Part shown: in pieces, positions 1 to 9,120 of the stretch
Layout of the letters: each line of letters begins with the position of its first letter
Numbering within the stretch: position 1 is the stretch's first letter
Assembly (NCBI GenBank): GCA_964645585.1
Contig: CAZYAN010000024.1
Coordinates: 1-60,915 of the forward strand
Reading direction: 5' to 3'
Source of the DNA: DATGSL01 sp964645585
Lineage (GTDB): Bacteria > Verrucomicrobiota > Verrucomicrobiia > Opitutales > T3Sed10-336
DNA: 60,915 nt
Translations under genes and position numbers: made by a program
The notes under the pieces: generated by a model
Databases searched by the model: none
Seen by the model: only the letters and a program-made list of their open reading frames with translations
What the model was told of the DNA's origin: nothing

Positions 1-714
1 TTCGGCATGGGTGCCGCGTTGGGCTATCGGTTCCTTGATGCAGCCGGAAGGGAATTGACGCCGGAACCGTTCAACCTTTCGAACGTGCGGCGGGTCGTGG
101 CGCCAGATGACCTTCGGCTCCCGCGCATCGTCGGGGCAGCCGACGTGCGCAATCCACTCCTTGGAGAGCGCGGGGCGACGCGTGTGTACGGTCCGCAGAA
201 AGGTGCTGATCAGCGGCAGGTGGAGGAGTTGGAGAAAGGACTCGAAAACTTCGCGCGCGTGGTCGCGCGAGATCTCGGCAAGGACGCGGCTTCGACTCCC
301 GGTGCCGGGGCGGCCGGCGGTCTCGGCTACGGCCTTCTTTGTTTTTGCGAGGCCCGGATCGAAAACGGCTTCGAACTCGTGGCGGAGAAAATATCCTTGG
401 CCGAGGAGATTGGCTGGGCGGATTGGGTCATCACGGGAGAGGGGAGGATTGACGCGCAAACGCTTCATGGAAAAGGACCGGCGGGGGTAGCGGCGATGGC
501 GCGGAAGGCTGGAAAGCCGGTCGTTGCCCTAGCCGGATCGGTTGCGGATGAGGACGAACTTTCGAGTCTCTTTACTGTCGTGATGCCGATCGTGACTCGG
601 CCGATGACATTGGAAGAAGCGATGAAGAAAACCGATGAACTTCTCGTCCAATCCGGCGATCGATTGGGCCGCATAGTCCGTCTCATGAAACGGTTGGAGC
701 CGGGTGCGCGATAA
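1..714 (+). CDS. Glycerate 2-kinase, GlxK/GarK family (5' end outside window)
   Basis: The reading frame is open to the left edge, so this is the C-terminal 237 residues of a protein whose family is usually about 370-380 residues. The segment GEGRIDAQTLHGKGP followed by AGVAAMAR is the characteristic glycerate kinase C-terminal block, and the earlier glycine-rich GAGAAGGLGYGL stretch also fits. The family phosphorylates D-glycerate with ATP, feeding glyoxylate or sugar-acid breakdown into glycolysis; it is cytoplasmic. The next gene on the same strand is an exported alkaline phosphatase about 100 bases downstream, with no sign of a shared function. The family call is secure; the upstream context is not visible. 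Confidence 0.9.
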   Translation, partial: FGMGAALGYRFLDAAGRELTPEPFNLSNVRRVVAPDDLRLPRIVGAADVRNPLLGERGATRVYGPQKGADQRQVEELEKGLENFARVVARDLGKDAASTPGAGAAGGLGYGLLCFCEARIENGFELVAEKISLAEEIGWADWVITGEGRIDAQTLHGKGPAGVAAMARKAGKPVVALAGSVADEDELSSLFTVVMPIVTRPMTLEEAMKKTDELLVQSGDRLGRIVRLMKRLEPGAR

Positions 715-812
715 AAGGCTTTCGGAACCGGACGGGCGATGCATGATGACGGGTGCGACTCGCTGTGCGCCGCGGGTGCCGGGGCGGGTGTCCATCCTTT
801 GCCAGAATTTCT

Positions 813-2165
813 ATGAAGATAGCAGCAATGATTAAAAAACTTTATTGGCCGCGGACGTTTGTCGCGGCGGCGTTTGGGTTCCTCGCGGTGACGGCCGTCT
901 TCGCTTCGCCGGTTTCCCGTGAGGAGCCGCGGCGAAAGAACGTCATCGTCTTTGTTGCCGACGGGCGCGGCTTCAGTCACATGGAAGCGGCGAGCATTTA
1001 TCAATTCGGCTGGCCGGGCGGTCAAGCGTATCAAAATTTCCCCATTCGCCTCGCGGCCGCGACGTTTTCCTATGGCGGAGCTTATGATCCGCTTCAGGCG
1101 TGGGGAGATTTTGAATACGTGCGGCAGAAGCCGACCGATTCCGCCGCCGGGGCCACGGCGATTTCGACGGGCACGATCACGAGGAACGGCCGAGTCGGGG
1201 TGGGTCCTGACGGCGAGCAGCTGGTTCACATCGCCGACCGGGCTCGGGCTCGGGGCATGAGCACCGGCGTCGTGTCGAGCGTGCAGATCAGTCACGCGAC
1301 GCCACCGTCCTTTGCCACCCATCATGAAACGCGGAAGGAGTATGCCGAAATCGCGCGCAAGATGATTGAGGAAAGCCAGCTGGACCTGATCATGGGGGCG
1401 GGACATCCCCTCTATGACAACAACGGCCGGCGTGCGGAGGAACCGGATTTCCAATTTATCGGCGGCGAGGATTTGTGGAATCAAATCGTTGCCGGTGAGG
1501 CCGGCGGAGATCGGCCGTGGACGTTTGTCCAAACGCGTGACGATTTTCTTGCTCTGATTAACGGTTCCGCGCCTGAGCGGGTGCTTGGAATCGCGCCGGT
1601 CCGGGAAACGCTCCAGTATTTTCGTGAAGGCGAGGGGGACGACGTGTTTGCGGTTCCATTCAATGAGACAGTTCCCACCTTGAAGGAAATGACGCTGGGC
1701 GCGTTGAACGTCCTTTCCCGCGATCCGGATGGCTTTTTCTTGCACGTCGAGGGCGGTGCGGTTGACTGGGCGGCGCACCGGAGCAACCTGCCGCGGATGA
1801 TCGAGGAGCACATTGGCTTCGACGAAGCGATCGAGGCGGTCATTCATTGGATCGAGGAAAACAGCTCATGGGAAGAGACTTTGGTCGTGGTGACCTCCGA
1901 TCACGAAACCGGTTATTTGACTGGTCCTGAGTCGGGACCGGATGCCCGGCCGATGTGGCAGCCGCTCGAGAACCGGGGGAAGGGGAGGCTGCCCGGCGCG
2001 GCATGGAATACGAGAGGGCACACGAATCAGCTCGTTCCCCTTTTCGCGCGTGGCGCCGGTGCCGAACGTTTTCACGATCACATTATCGATATCGATCCGA
2101 AGCGCGGGCCTTATGTGCATCTGACGGCCGTCTCGAAAGTTTGCGCGGCGTGGCTCGCCGATTGA
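813..2165 (+). CDS. Exported alkaline phosphatase (PhoA superfamily)
   Basis: This 450-residue protein begins with a signal-type segment (ATG at 813; the in-frame upstream GTG at 753 would add a non-signal, arginine-rich tail). Visible superfamily blocks are VIVFVADGRG near the mature N-terminus (metal-binding Asp), PTDSAAGATAISTG (nucleophilic Ser), HVEGGAVDWAAH (metal ligands), VTSDHETG and, near the end, a GHTNQLVPLFARG block. Known enzymes hydrolyse phosphate monoesters in the periplasm or at the surface. The usual DGMG is DGRG here. It lies alone, followed by a repeat-rich spacer and a TerC gene. The family is confident; the exact substrate is unknown. Confidence 0.9.
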   Translation: MKIAAMIKKLYWPRTFVAAAFGFLAVTAVFASPVSREEPRRKNVIVFVADGRGFSHMEAASIYQFGWPGGQAYQNFPIRLAAATFSYGGAYDPLQAWGDFEYVRQKPTDSAAGATAISTGTITRNGRVGVGPDGEQLVHIADRARARGMSTGVVSSVQISHATPPSFATHHETRKEYAEIARKMIEESQLDLIMGAGHPLYDNNGRRAEEPDFQFIGGEDLWNQIVAGEAGGDRPWTFVQTRDDFLALINGSAPERVLGIAPVRETLQYFREGEGDDVFAVPFNETVPTLKEMTLGALNVLSRDPDGFFLHVEGGAVDWAAHRSNLPRMIEEHIGFDEAIEAVIHWIEENSSWEETLVVVTSDHETGYLTGPESGPDARPMWQPLENRGKGRLPGAAWNTRGHTNQLVPLFARGAGAERFHDHIIDIDPKRGPYVHLTAVSKVCAAWLAD

Positions 2166-2371
2166 GCGCTTGCCGTGCGGAGTTATAAAACCACAAAGAG
2201 CACAAAGCACAGAAAGATAGGAAAGCGTGGATGCCGCTGATGAACGCGGATTCGTGCCGCTCTCTGTGATTTTTGTGTTCTCCGCGGTGAAATCGAGAAG
2301 ACGCGGGGCGCGTTTTTTGATCGATCGCGGCGGATCAAACTGATGGAATCGGGAAGCTTGTCCGCGCGAAT
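2166..2371. repeat. Intergenic CCACAAAG-type inverted repeat
   Basis: The spacer between the phosphatase and terC holds a left arm at about 2187-2216 (ACCACAAAGAGCACAAAG then CACAGAAAG) and an imperfect reverse complement at about 2260-2288 (CTCTCTGTGATTTTTGTG and on). Between them is a GCCGCTGATGAACGCGGAT block that is itself imperfectly palindromic. The same block types recur at 23884-23966. RNA from here could fold into a hairpin; whether it acts as a terminator or is a mobile repeat is not decided by the sequence. Confidence 0.6.
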
Positions 2372-3121
2372 ATGCTTTCCGATCTCCTAACGTTTGATTC
2401 TTTGGCGACGCTGGCGCTGCTTGTCGGTCTCGAGCTCGTCCTGGGGATCGACAATATTCTTGTCATCTCCCTGGTGGTTTCGCGCATGCCGGAGAAGGCG
2501 AGAAATCTCGCGCGAACAGTCGGGCTGTTGCTTGCCATGGTCTTGCGCTTGCTGCTTGTCGCGGGGGCGTTTCTTCTGGTGCGGCTGACCGATCCGGTGT
2601 TTATGGGGCGATCGGTGCAGGAATTGATTCTGCTTGCGGGCGGGCTGTTCCTGATGTGGAAGGCGGTCCGCGAAATTCATCATATCGTCGAGCTCAAGGA
2701 AGTCCATGCACCGGCTGTCGTCGCGAAGAACGCATTCTCGGCCGCGATTGTGCAGATTGTGCTTTTGGATCTGGTATTTTCAATCGATTCGGTGATCACG
2801 GCCGTCGGTCTGACAAATAACCTCGTGATCATCGGGATTGCGGTAATTGTTTCATTCGCGGGGCTTCTGATGTATGCGAAGCCGATTGGGGAATTTATTT
2901 TGCGCCGTCCCGCCCTGAAGATCCTCGCCTTGTCGTTTCTCGTGACGATCGGGGTGACACTCTTTCTTGAAGGAATCGGGCAGCACGTGGAGAAGGAATA
3001 CATCTACCTTCCGATGGGTTTCGCGCTCCTTGTGGAGATCCTCCAGATGCGCTACTTGGCCAACGTGAAGCGGCGGCCCCGCAAGAGCGGAAAGGAGAGC
3101 GAATTGCCCGAGACGGAATAA
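2372..3121 (+). CDS. TerC family integral membrane protein
   Basis: This 249-residue, very hydrophobic protein has about seven predicted membrane segments. It carries the two TerC signature sites, ELVLGIDNILVIS near residue 22 and VFSIDSVITAVG near residue 130, each with the membrane-embedded acidic residue. The family is linked to metal (Mn) efflux and tellurium resistance and sits in the inner membrane. A hydrophilic basic tail follows the last segment. It stands alone, converging on a small lipoprotein gene. The transported ion cannot be read from sequence. Confidence 0.88.
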   Translation: MLSDLLTFDSLATLALLVGLELVLGIDNILVISLVVSRMPEKARNLARTVGLLLAMVLRLLLVAGAFLLVRLTDPVFMGRSVQELILLAGGLFLMWKAVREIHHIVELKEVHAPAVVAKNAFSAAIVQIVLLDLVFSIDSVITAVGLTNNLVIIGIAVIVSFAGLLMYAKPIGEFILRRPALKILALSFLVTIGVTLFLEGIGQHVEKEYIYLPMGFALLVEILQMRYLANVKRRPRKSGKESELPETE

Positions 3122-3173
3122 CGTGGCAAGCGCCGAACGAGCCGAAGGGAGAAGCGCGCGTTCGCCGCCGGTG

Positions 3174-3404
3174 TTATTTTTCGCGCTGAAGCAACCGCTC
3201 CTTCTGCACCTGGTATTCCGCCTCCGTGAGCGCCCCCTCATCGAGGGCTTTTTTAAGGTCGATCAGTTCTTGGCCGATAGTGTGGGGCGGAGACTCGACC
3301 GACTTTGACCCGCCTCCGAATTGGAGGGCGAGGCATCCGGACGTGGCGAGGCAGACGGCAAGAAGAAGAGAGTTAGGGACCAGGCGTTTCATTGTGTTAA
3401 TCAT
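3174..3404 (-). CDS. Small SHOCT-like lipoprotein
   Basis: This 76-residue protein (or 72 if translation starts at the ATG at 3392) has a basic N-terminus, a hydrophobic core and a lipobox ending ATSGC, so a lipid-anchored exported product is expected. The C-terminal third, IDLKKALDEGALTEAEYQ followed by VQKERLL, is the pattern of the short SHOCT domain (a helix pair often found at protein ends). Between them is a short, probably disordered linker. No neighbour suggests a role. The lipobox and SHOCT pattern are visible; the function is unknown. Confidence 0.75.
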   Translation of the reverse strand: MINTMKRLVPNSLLLAVCLATSGCLALQFGGGSKSVESPPHTIGQELIDLKKALDEGALTEAEYQVQKERLLQREK

Positions 3405-3497
3405 TGTTTTGAGGTGGAACTATGTGGTTGATTTCTACTGCGACAACCGTGGGCGGGCAAGCCGGAACTCCGGTGCCGATTGGCCGTTTGGGGAAGG

Positions 3498-4835
3498 CTA
3501 CGGAAGATTACCGGCAATCGTACTGCCGGTCTCTTCGGCCATCTTTTGCATCAAGGCGAGAAGCTCCTGGACCTTTTCCGGTTCGGATTCAGCGCGATTA
3601 ATCGATTCGGACAAATCGGTGGGAAGATGAAAAAGCTCGGGCTCCCCGGTGGTTGTCCGGAGTTTCCAATCTCCGAGGCGCACGGCTTCGAGACCGCGGC
3701 GAAAGTAGAAGTATTCGTTTCGTGGTGACGAATTCGTCTTCCCCGTGAGGAACGGTGTCAGGTCATAGCCGTCGAGCGGATGTTCGGGAAGGCGCGCGCC
3801 GGCGACCGCGAGCGCGGTGCGGTAGAAATCCGGCATGCCGACGAGTTCGGCGGAAACTTGGCCGGGTTCAATTTTTCCTGGCCAGCGGAGGATTGCCGGG
3901 ACACGCGGGCCGCCCTCGTAAGTTTCGCCTTTGGCGCCGCGGAGAGGGCCGGTGCTGCCTGCGTGCCACGGTTCATTGCCAGCCTGGAGCATCCGCGGCG
4001 GCATGTTCGTCCAGGGACCGTTATCCGAGGCGAAGATGACGAGTGTTTCATCGGCAATCCCTTTCTTCTCCAGCGCGTCGAGCACTTGGCCGACGCTCCA
4101 GTCCACTTCTTCGATGACATCGCCGTAAAGCCCGGCCCGGGATTTTCCGCGATACGCGTCGGAGACGTGAAGCGGCAGGTGCGGCATCGCGTAAGCGAGA
4201 TAGAGGAGGAACGGTTTGTCATCTTCGATCTCCTCGATCAGGCGGACCGCTTCAGCTGTGTAACGCTGGGTCAGCGTGTCTTGATCGAACGGATGCTCGA
4301 CCATCTCTTCTCCCCGAAAAAGCCCCAGCGGAACATCGGTCTGCACCCATGGCTTCGTATAATCGTTGGAGTAGGGGAGGCCGAACCACGTATCAAAACC
4401 TTGATTGGGCGGAAGAAACTTCTTTTGCGCATGGCCGAGATGCCACTTGCCGATCATGTGTGTCCGATAACCGGCTTCGCACAGCGCCTCCGCGAGCGTC
4501 CATTCGGAGTCGGGCAAGCCGCCCGATCCATTGGCGCCGGTACTGCCGTTGAACCGGACGCGCGGCATGTAGCGTCCGGTCATCAGCTGGGTGCGCGAGG
4601 GCACGCACCAGGATCCGGTGACAAACGACGTCAGCCGCATGCCTTCGGCCGCCAATTGATCGATGCGCGGCGTCCGGATCAGCGGGTGACCGTAGGAACC
4701 GAGGTCGCCGTACCCTTGGTCGTCGGTGAGGAAGATAAGAATGTTCGGGCGGTCGTCCGCCGCGCTGGACAACGCGAAGAAAGCAGCTGCGAGGAAAAAA
4801 AGGGCGGCGAGTCGGACGTGGATGCGCAAATTCAT
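3498..4835 (-). CDS. Exported type I sulfatase (arylsulfatase)
   Basis: This 445-residue protein starts at the ATG at 4835, preceded by a good GAAGGAG ribosome site; a much longer in-frame extension to 5075 is basic and lacks sense. A signal peptide (residues 1-26) is followed by the metal-binding ILIFLTDDQGYGDLGS block and the formylglycine motif C77-V-P-S-R, which needs maturation of Cys77 by a sulfatase-modifying enzyme. MIGKWHLGH and FASDNGPW are further family blocks. Such enzymes remove sulfate esters from polysaccharides such as algal glycans. No maturase is seen in the window. It fits the polysaccharide-degrading genes at the other end. Confidence 0.93.
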   Translation of the reverse strand: MNLRIHVRLAALFFLAAAFFALSSAADDRPNILIFLTDDQGYGDLGSYGHPLIRTPRIDQLAAEGMRLTSFVTGSWCVPSRTQLMTGRYMPRVRFNGSTGANGSGGLPDSEWTLAEALCEAGYRTHMIGKWHLGHAQKKFLPPNQGFDTWFGLPYSNDYTKPWVQTDVPLGLFRGEEMVEHPFDQDTLTQRYTAEAVRLIEEIEDDKPFLLYLAYAMPHLPLHVSDAYRGKSRAGLYGDVIEEVDWSVGQVLDALEKKGIADETLVIFASDNGPWTNMPPRMLQAGNEPWHAGSTGPLRGAKGETYEGGPRVPAILRWPGKIEPGQVSAELVGMPDFYRTALAVAGARLPEHPLDGYDLTPFLTGKTNSSPRNEYFYFRRGLEAVRLGDWKLRTTTGEPELFHLPTDLSESINRAESEPEKVQELLALMQKMAEETGSTIAGNLP

Positions 4836-5122
4836 AAGTGCTCCTTCTTTAACAGAATACGCGGCGAGGTTGAAAGGGAAATCCCGGGCAGGCGAGCCAC
4901 GCGGAATGAGGCGATCGCCGCGGCGTCGTTCCGTGTCTTTCGCACTGGACACCTGTTCTCGTTGCCTCTTCGATCTTCTGAACGTTCGGACTCGCTTGGC
5001 GGTGCGGTTCCAGCGGTGTCGGATCACAGCATTTCGGCGCGAGTGCCGTGCGAATTTACCCGATAAAATTCGCAATTTTTCGGGAGCTGATGATCTCTAG
5101 ATCGAGTCTAAGGGAATCGCCG

Positions 5123-5887
5123 ATGCGCAGTTTATTTTTTATAGCAGCAAGTCTTTCGCTGGCGGCATCCGCCTTCGGTTCGCCGGAATCGCTGGAGCGC
5201 GCCCGGTTGGCAGTTCAAAAATGGGTGGAAGCCGAGAAGACGATTTCCCGGGAGGAAGTCGAATGGGAGGCGGAAAAAGTCCTGTTGGCCGACCTGATCG
5301 CCGTCGCGGCGGCTCGCGTCGAACAATTGGAAGCCGAGCTTGCTGAGAGTGAAGAGTCGCTTTCGTCTGCTGCCGCCACGCGACTGGCGCTGCTGACGCG
5401 CGAAGAGGAACTGGACGGGCAGGCGGAGGTTATCGCGTCTTTTCTCGCGGAAGCGGAAGGGGACCTCCGGACTCTGCGCAAGCGGCTGCCGGAACCATTG
5501 CAACGCGAGCTCGAAACACCCTATCAGCGGCTTCCCGAAGAGCCGGAAGCGACGAGCCTCGGTCTTGGTGAGCGGATGCAGACGGTTGTGGCGATTGCGA
5601 ACAGCATCCGGCGGTTCGACGGCAGAATCACGGTGAGCGAGAGCACGCGCGAGCTTCCCGGACAGGATCGGAAAGGTATTTTTCGGACGATATGGCTCGG
5701 TTTGGGCCAAGCGTATTACCTTGCGCCGGACGATGCCGGATACGGTTTGCCGGGTCCGGATGGCTGGGAATGGCATTCCCTGCCGGAACTGAGGGAGCGG
5801 ATTCAGCAAGCCATTCTGATGGCCGAACAGACGGGGACGGAGCCTGGATTGGTCGAGCTCCCGGTCAAGCTGGAGGCCGGGCGATGA
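5123..5887 (+). CDS. DUF3450 protein, first gene of a TonB operon
   Basis: This 254-residue exported protein starts at the ATG at 5123 and has a short signal peptide (MRSLFFIAASLSLAASAFG). A long coiled coil fills roughly residues 25-110, then a globular C-terminal part contains GLGQAYYLAPDDAGYGL. Length, coiled coil and gene order match DUF3450 proteins, which sit at the head of TonB2/TtpC operons and are thought to act in the periplasm with the ExbB-like subunit. The stop overlaps the next start by four bases (ATGA), so the two are translationally coupled. The exact role is not established. Confidence 0.85.
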   Translation: MRSLFFIAASLSLAASAFGSPESLERARLAVQKWVEAEKTISREEVEWEAEKVLLADLIAVAAARVEQLEAELAESEESLSSAAATRLALLTREEELDGQAEVIASFLAEAEGDLRTLRKRLPEPLQRELETPYQRLPEEPEATSLGLGERMQTVVAIANSIRRFDGRITVSESTRELPGQDRKGIFRTIWLGLGQAYYLAPDDAGYGLPGPDGWEWHSLPELRERIQQAILMAEQTGTEPGLVELPVKLEAGR

Positions 5888-7305
5888 GCATCCGAACTGG
5901 CATTCGTCTGGTATGGCTGGGAACCCTTGGCTTGTTCGTCGGAGCCGGGTTGCACGGACAGACGCTCGATGCCGTGACGGCGGACCGCGAAGCGCAGCTC
6001 GAGGAAGCGATCGGCAGGCTGCGCGAAGTTCGTGAGCGGATCGAAGCGGAGCGGCTGCCGCTTGCCCGGGAACTGAATTTCCTCGATGCGAAGGCACATG
6101 AACTCGAAGCGCGCTTGCGGAAGGCACGGCGGCTGCGCGACAGTCAAAGCGTTGATCTCGATACCTTGCGTCTACGTGTGGAGGCGCGGCAGCGGGAAGT
6201 CGATTATGTTGCCCGCACGCTGCTGCCATCGTTCACCGCGGAGTACGATGCCGGCCTTTCCCCTGCCGAACGAGGGGAAGCGGGCGAATCGATTCGCCGC
6301 TACAACCTCCTTCTCGAAAAGCCGGATCTTTCGGATGCGGAGAAACTGGAAGCGGGGCTCTCGCTGATCAGCCAATCGCTCGATGGAACGAAAAACCTTA
6401 TCGGCGGACGGATGTCCCGGGGCGAAGCGCTCGGGCCGGACGGGACGGTCCTTTCGGGCGACTTCATTCAAATCGGACCGCTCGTGTATTTCACCTCAGC
6501 CGATGAGCAAGTGGCGGGCCTGGTAACTCTGACGCGCTCGCTCGAGCCTGAACTCCAAGAGTTGAGAGGCCCGCTGGCTGAGCGCATCCAGGCGGTGGCG
6601 CGCACGGGCGAAGGAAGTTTGCCGGTTGACCCGACGCTCGGCGACGCGCTTGCGGTCGACCGAACGAAAGACACCCTGGCCGAACATTTGATCAAGGGCG
6701 GCATCTGGGTCTATCCCATCTTGCTGTTCGCCCTGGTGGCGACTCTCGTGGCCATTGGCAAAACGATCCAAATCTTTTCGGTGCGTCATCCCCGTCCAAG
6801 GGTCATCCACGAGCTGGTCGCGGCTGTTCGAAACGGCGACGCCGCCGAGGCCCGCGAGATCGCCGCGGCTCAGCCGCGGCCGGCGCGCGACATGCTCGTG
6901 GCCGCCGTCGAACATTCGGCCGAATCAACCGACATGGTCGAGGAAGTGATGTATGAGTGGATGCTGACGACCCAGCCGCGTTATGAGCGGTTTCTCAACA
7001 TCATCGCCGTGACCGCCGCGGCGGCGCCGCTGCTCGGGCTGCTCGGTACGGTTACGGGGATTATTAAAACCTTTCGCCTGATGAGCGTCTTTGGCGCGGG
7101 CGATCCGCGGCCGCTGATTTCCGGGATTTCGGAAGCGCTGATCACGACCGAGCTCGGGCTGATTTTGGCCATCCCGGCGCTGGTCATGCATGCGATTCTG
7201 TCGCGGAAAGTCGCCGGGATCATGGCTCGGATGGAGAAAACGGCGGTGGCGTTTGTCAATGGCCTCTCCCGGCGCGCCGTCCAACCGGCGGCGCAAGAAT
7301 CATGA
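5884..7305 (+). CDS. Long ExbB/TolQ-type proton channel subunit (TtpC-like)
   Basis: This 473-residue protein starts at the ATG at 5884, inside the upstream stop. It has a signal peptide, a coiled coil (about 30-115), a periplasmic domain, and then a MotA/TolQ/ExbB core from about residue 275 with three membrane segments. The core block LLGLLGTVTGIIKTFRLMSV and GISEALITTELGLILAIPAL are the conserved ExbB second and third helices. The N-terminal extension distinguishes it from a normal ExbB (about 230 residues) and matches TtpC. It is predicted to form a proton-driven inner-membrane complex with the next gene products. Confidence 0.9.
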   Translation: MSIRTGIRLVWLGTLGLFVGAGLHGQTLDAVTADREAQLEEAIGRLREVRERIEAERLPLARELNFLDAKAHELEARLRKARRLRDSQSVDLDTLRLRVEARQREVDYVARTLLPSFTAEYDAGLSPAERGEAGESIRRYNLLLEKPDLSDAEKLEAGLSLISQSLDGTKNLIGGRMSRGEALGPDGTVLSGDFIQIGPLVYFTSADEQVAGLVTLTRSLEPELQELRGPLAERIQAVARTGEGSLPVDPTLGDALAVDRTKDTLAEHLIKGGIWVYPILLFALVATLVAIGKTIQIFSVRHPRPRVIHELVAAVRNGDAAEAREIAAAQPRPARDMLVAAVEHSAESTDMVEEVMYEWMLTTQPRYERFLNIIAVTAAAAPLLGLLGTVTGIIKTFRLMSVFGAGDPRPLISGISEALITTELGLILAIPALVMHAILSRKVAGIMARMEKTAVAFVNGLSRRAVQPAAQES

Positions 7306-7985
7306 GCATGGACGTCGACACTGCCGGCATTCTGGCGCGGTTCGAACCGTTCATTACGCATGCGGCGGACCTGCTGGACCATGCGATCGAAATCTGGGCA
7401 AGCGGCGGGTGGCTGATGGTGCCGCTTCTGGTGCTGACGGTATTTATTTACGCGACGGCCATTCACCTGCTCTGCCGCGTTCATTTTCATTTTCTCCTGC
7501 GCGGCGGGCTCCACCGGATGGATGGGCCAGGCATCTCGGGCAGCGGGAATCCGCACCTGGAGCAAGCCCGCCGTCTGATCTGTTTTGAGGCGGGGAGTGT
7601 CGATGAAGTTCGCCGGCACTTCGAGGAAGTGCGAAACGAGTATCTCCCCTACATTGACCGGCGTATCCGTTTTTTGGGGATCATTATCGTAACCGGCCCG
7701 CTGCTCGGTTTGCTCGGCACCGTTGTGGGAATGCTCACCACGTTCTCCGGAATGCTTCAGCAAATGGGACAGAGGTTCGGCAGTGTGGTGACGGGGATTT
7801 CGGAAGCGCTGATCACGACGCAGACCGGATTGATCATTTCGATTCCCGCGATGCTGATGCTCTCGTGGATCATTCAGCGGCGGAACAGTCTGGTCGTCGC
7901 GATTTCCCGGCTCGAGCGCTACAACACCCGGCTGGCGATCCGGGCGGATTGTCCGATTCCCGGGCGGCTGGTCGAACGGAGGTAA
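7302..7985 (+). CDS. exbB: ExbB/TolQ-type proton channel protein
   Basis: This standard-length (227-residue) MotA/TolQ/ExbB protein starts in an ATGA overlap with the long ExbB gene. The membrane segments are at about 40-60, 125-150 and 165-190, with conserved blocks TGPLLGLLGTVVGMLTTF and GISEALITTQTGLIISIPAM. It should assemble with ExbD to convert proton-motive force into movement of TonB. Two different ExbB-type subunits in one operon is the hallmark of TtpC-type systems. Confidence 0.93.
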   Translation: MSMDVDTAGILARFEPFITHAADLLDHAIEIWASGGWLMVPLLVLTVFIYATAIHLLCRVHFHFLLRGGLHRMDGPGISGSGNPHLEQARRLICFEAGSVDEVRRHFEEVRNEYLPYIDRRIRFLGIIIVTGPLLGLLGTVVGMLTTFSGMLQQMGQRFGSVVTGISEALITTQTGLIISIPAMLMLSWIIQRRNSLVVAISRLERYNTRLAIRADCPIPGRLVERR

Positions 7986-7994
7986 GCAGCGGCA

Positions 7995-8402
7995 ATGAAA
8001 AAGAGAAAATGGGTCTATGCGAGCGAGACGCCCCACGAGGAGATCAACATCGCCCCGCTGATCGATATCATCTTCATTCTGCTGATCTTCTTCATTGTGA
8101 CGACGGTTTTTGTCGAGGAAACCGGCGTGGATGTGCAGCGGCCGCAAGCCGCCGCGTCGGCGATGCTGGAAAAGGAGGCGATTCTGATCGCGATCACCGC
8201 GGAAGGTAACGTCGTTTACGGCGGCCGGGAGATCGGTGTGCAGGGAGTGCGCGGAGTTGTGCAGCGGCTGCTGAAGGAAGCCGAGATGCCGGTCATCATT
8301 CAGGCCGACCGGAATGTTTCCGTTGATTTGTATTCAAAGGTTCATGACGCCGCTCTCCTTGCGGGGGCGAAACAGGTAAGTCTGGCGACCCAAGCGAAAT
8401 GA
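7995..8402 (+). CDS. exbD: ExbD/TolR biopolymer transport protein
   Basis: This 135-residue protein has a single N-terminal membrane helix containing the essential Asp (NIAPLIDIIFILLIFFIVTT), then a periplasmic domain with the PVIIQADRNVSVDLYSKV block typical of ExbD/TolR. It is the proton-channel partner of the ExbB subunits. It is separated from exbB by nine bases and overlaps the next gene by four (ATGA). Confidence 0.94.
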   Translation: MKKRKWVYASETPHEEINIAPLIDIIFILLIFFIVTTVFVEETGVDVQRPQAAASAMLEKEAILIAITAEGNVVYGGREIGVQGVRGVVQRLLKEAEMPVIIQADRNVSVDLYSKVHDAALLAGAKQVSLATQAK

Positions 8403-9106
8403 CCGAAACAAATGCGACAGCGCGAAAGGCACCCCACGCTGGACGGGAACTGCCGAGCCAGGACTGGCGCTGGGCGGCGGTGTGCGCCTCGGGCGGTTCG
8501 CTGCTTCTGGCGGCCGGACTGTTTCTCGTGATTCCGCTGACACAAATGCTGAACCCGCCGACGGAGCCGGACCTGATTGTGCGCGAGATGCGAGTGGTCA
8601 CTCCGCCCGTGCCGCCCGCGCCTCCGCCCCCGCCGCCGGAAGCGCCCCCGCCTCAATCGTCGCAACTCCAGTCGCTCATTGAACCGGTGGAAACCGCGCC
8701 AATCGAGTTCCAGGTGCTGGATGTGGAATTCGCGCCGGGTATGGGGGACGCGGTGGCGATGGGTGCTCCGCTGCCGCGGCTGCAACTGGCGGGCGCGACA
8801 ATCGCGGCGGTGGAGGAGCTGTTCACCTTCGACGATCTGGCGGAAGTTCCGCGGCTGGTGAACATGCCGCGCTTCCGGTTCCCCCGGGGACTCGTTCAGC
8901 GCGGTGTCACGGAAGGGAAAGTCATTGTTGAAATCGATATTTTGCCGGACGGCGACGCGCGTTTTCGTCGAATTGTGTCGTCGTCTCATCCAGAACTGGA
9001 ACCGGTCGCGCGGGAAATCGTGGCGCAAGCGCGTTTCACGCGTCCGATGGTTGACGGTGTGCCGCGAACCGTTCGCGGCCGCTTTCCGCTTTTGTTGAGT
9101 CACTGA
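8399..9106 (+). CDS. tonB: TonB family energy transducer
   Basis: This 235-residue protein has a cytoplasmic start, one membrane anchor (about 25-45), a proline-rich stretch (PPVPPAPPPPPPEAPPP, about 68-84) and a C-terminal TonB fold, with RGLVQRGVTEGKVIVEIDIL and a FTRPMVDGVPRTVRGRFPL end. It should span the periplasm and energise outer-membrane TonB-dependent receptors. The proline linker is short compared with enterobacterial TonB. No receptor gene is in the window. It is coupled to exbD and to the following TPR gene. Confidence 0.9.
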   Translation: MTETNATARKAPHAGRELPSQDWRWAAVCASGGSLLLAAGLFLVIPLTQMLNPPTEPDLIVREMRVVTPPVPPAPPPPPPEAPPPQSSQLQSLIEPVETAPIEFQVLDVEFAPGMGDAVAMGAPLPRLQLAGATIAAVEELFTFDDLAEVPRLVNMPRFRFPRGLVQRGVTEGKVIVEIDILPDGDARFRRIVSSSHPELEPVAREIVAQARFTRPMVDGVPRTVRGRFPLLLSH

Positions 9107-9120
9107 TGGGAGAAACAGCG

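Noticed and set aside
465..1847. Long minus-strand open frame (460 codons) opposite the glycerate kinase and phosphatase
   Set aside because: It is antisense to two clear enzymes, has Arg/Pro-rich composition, no family motif, and spans a gene boundary.
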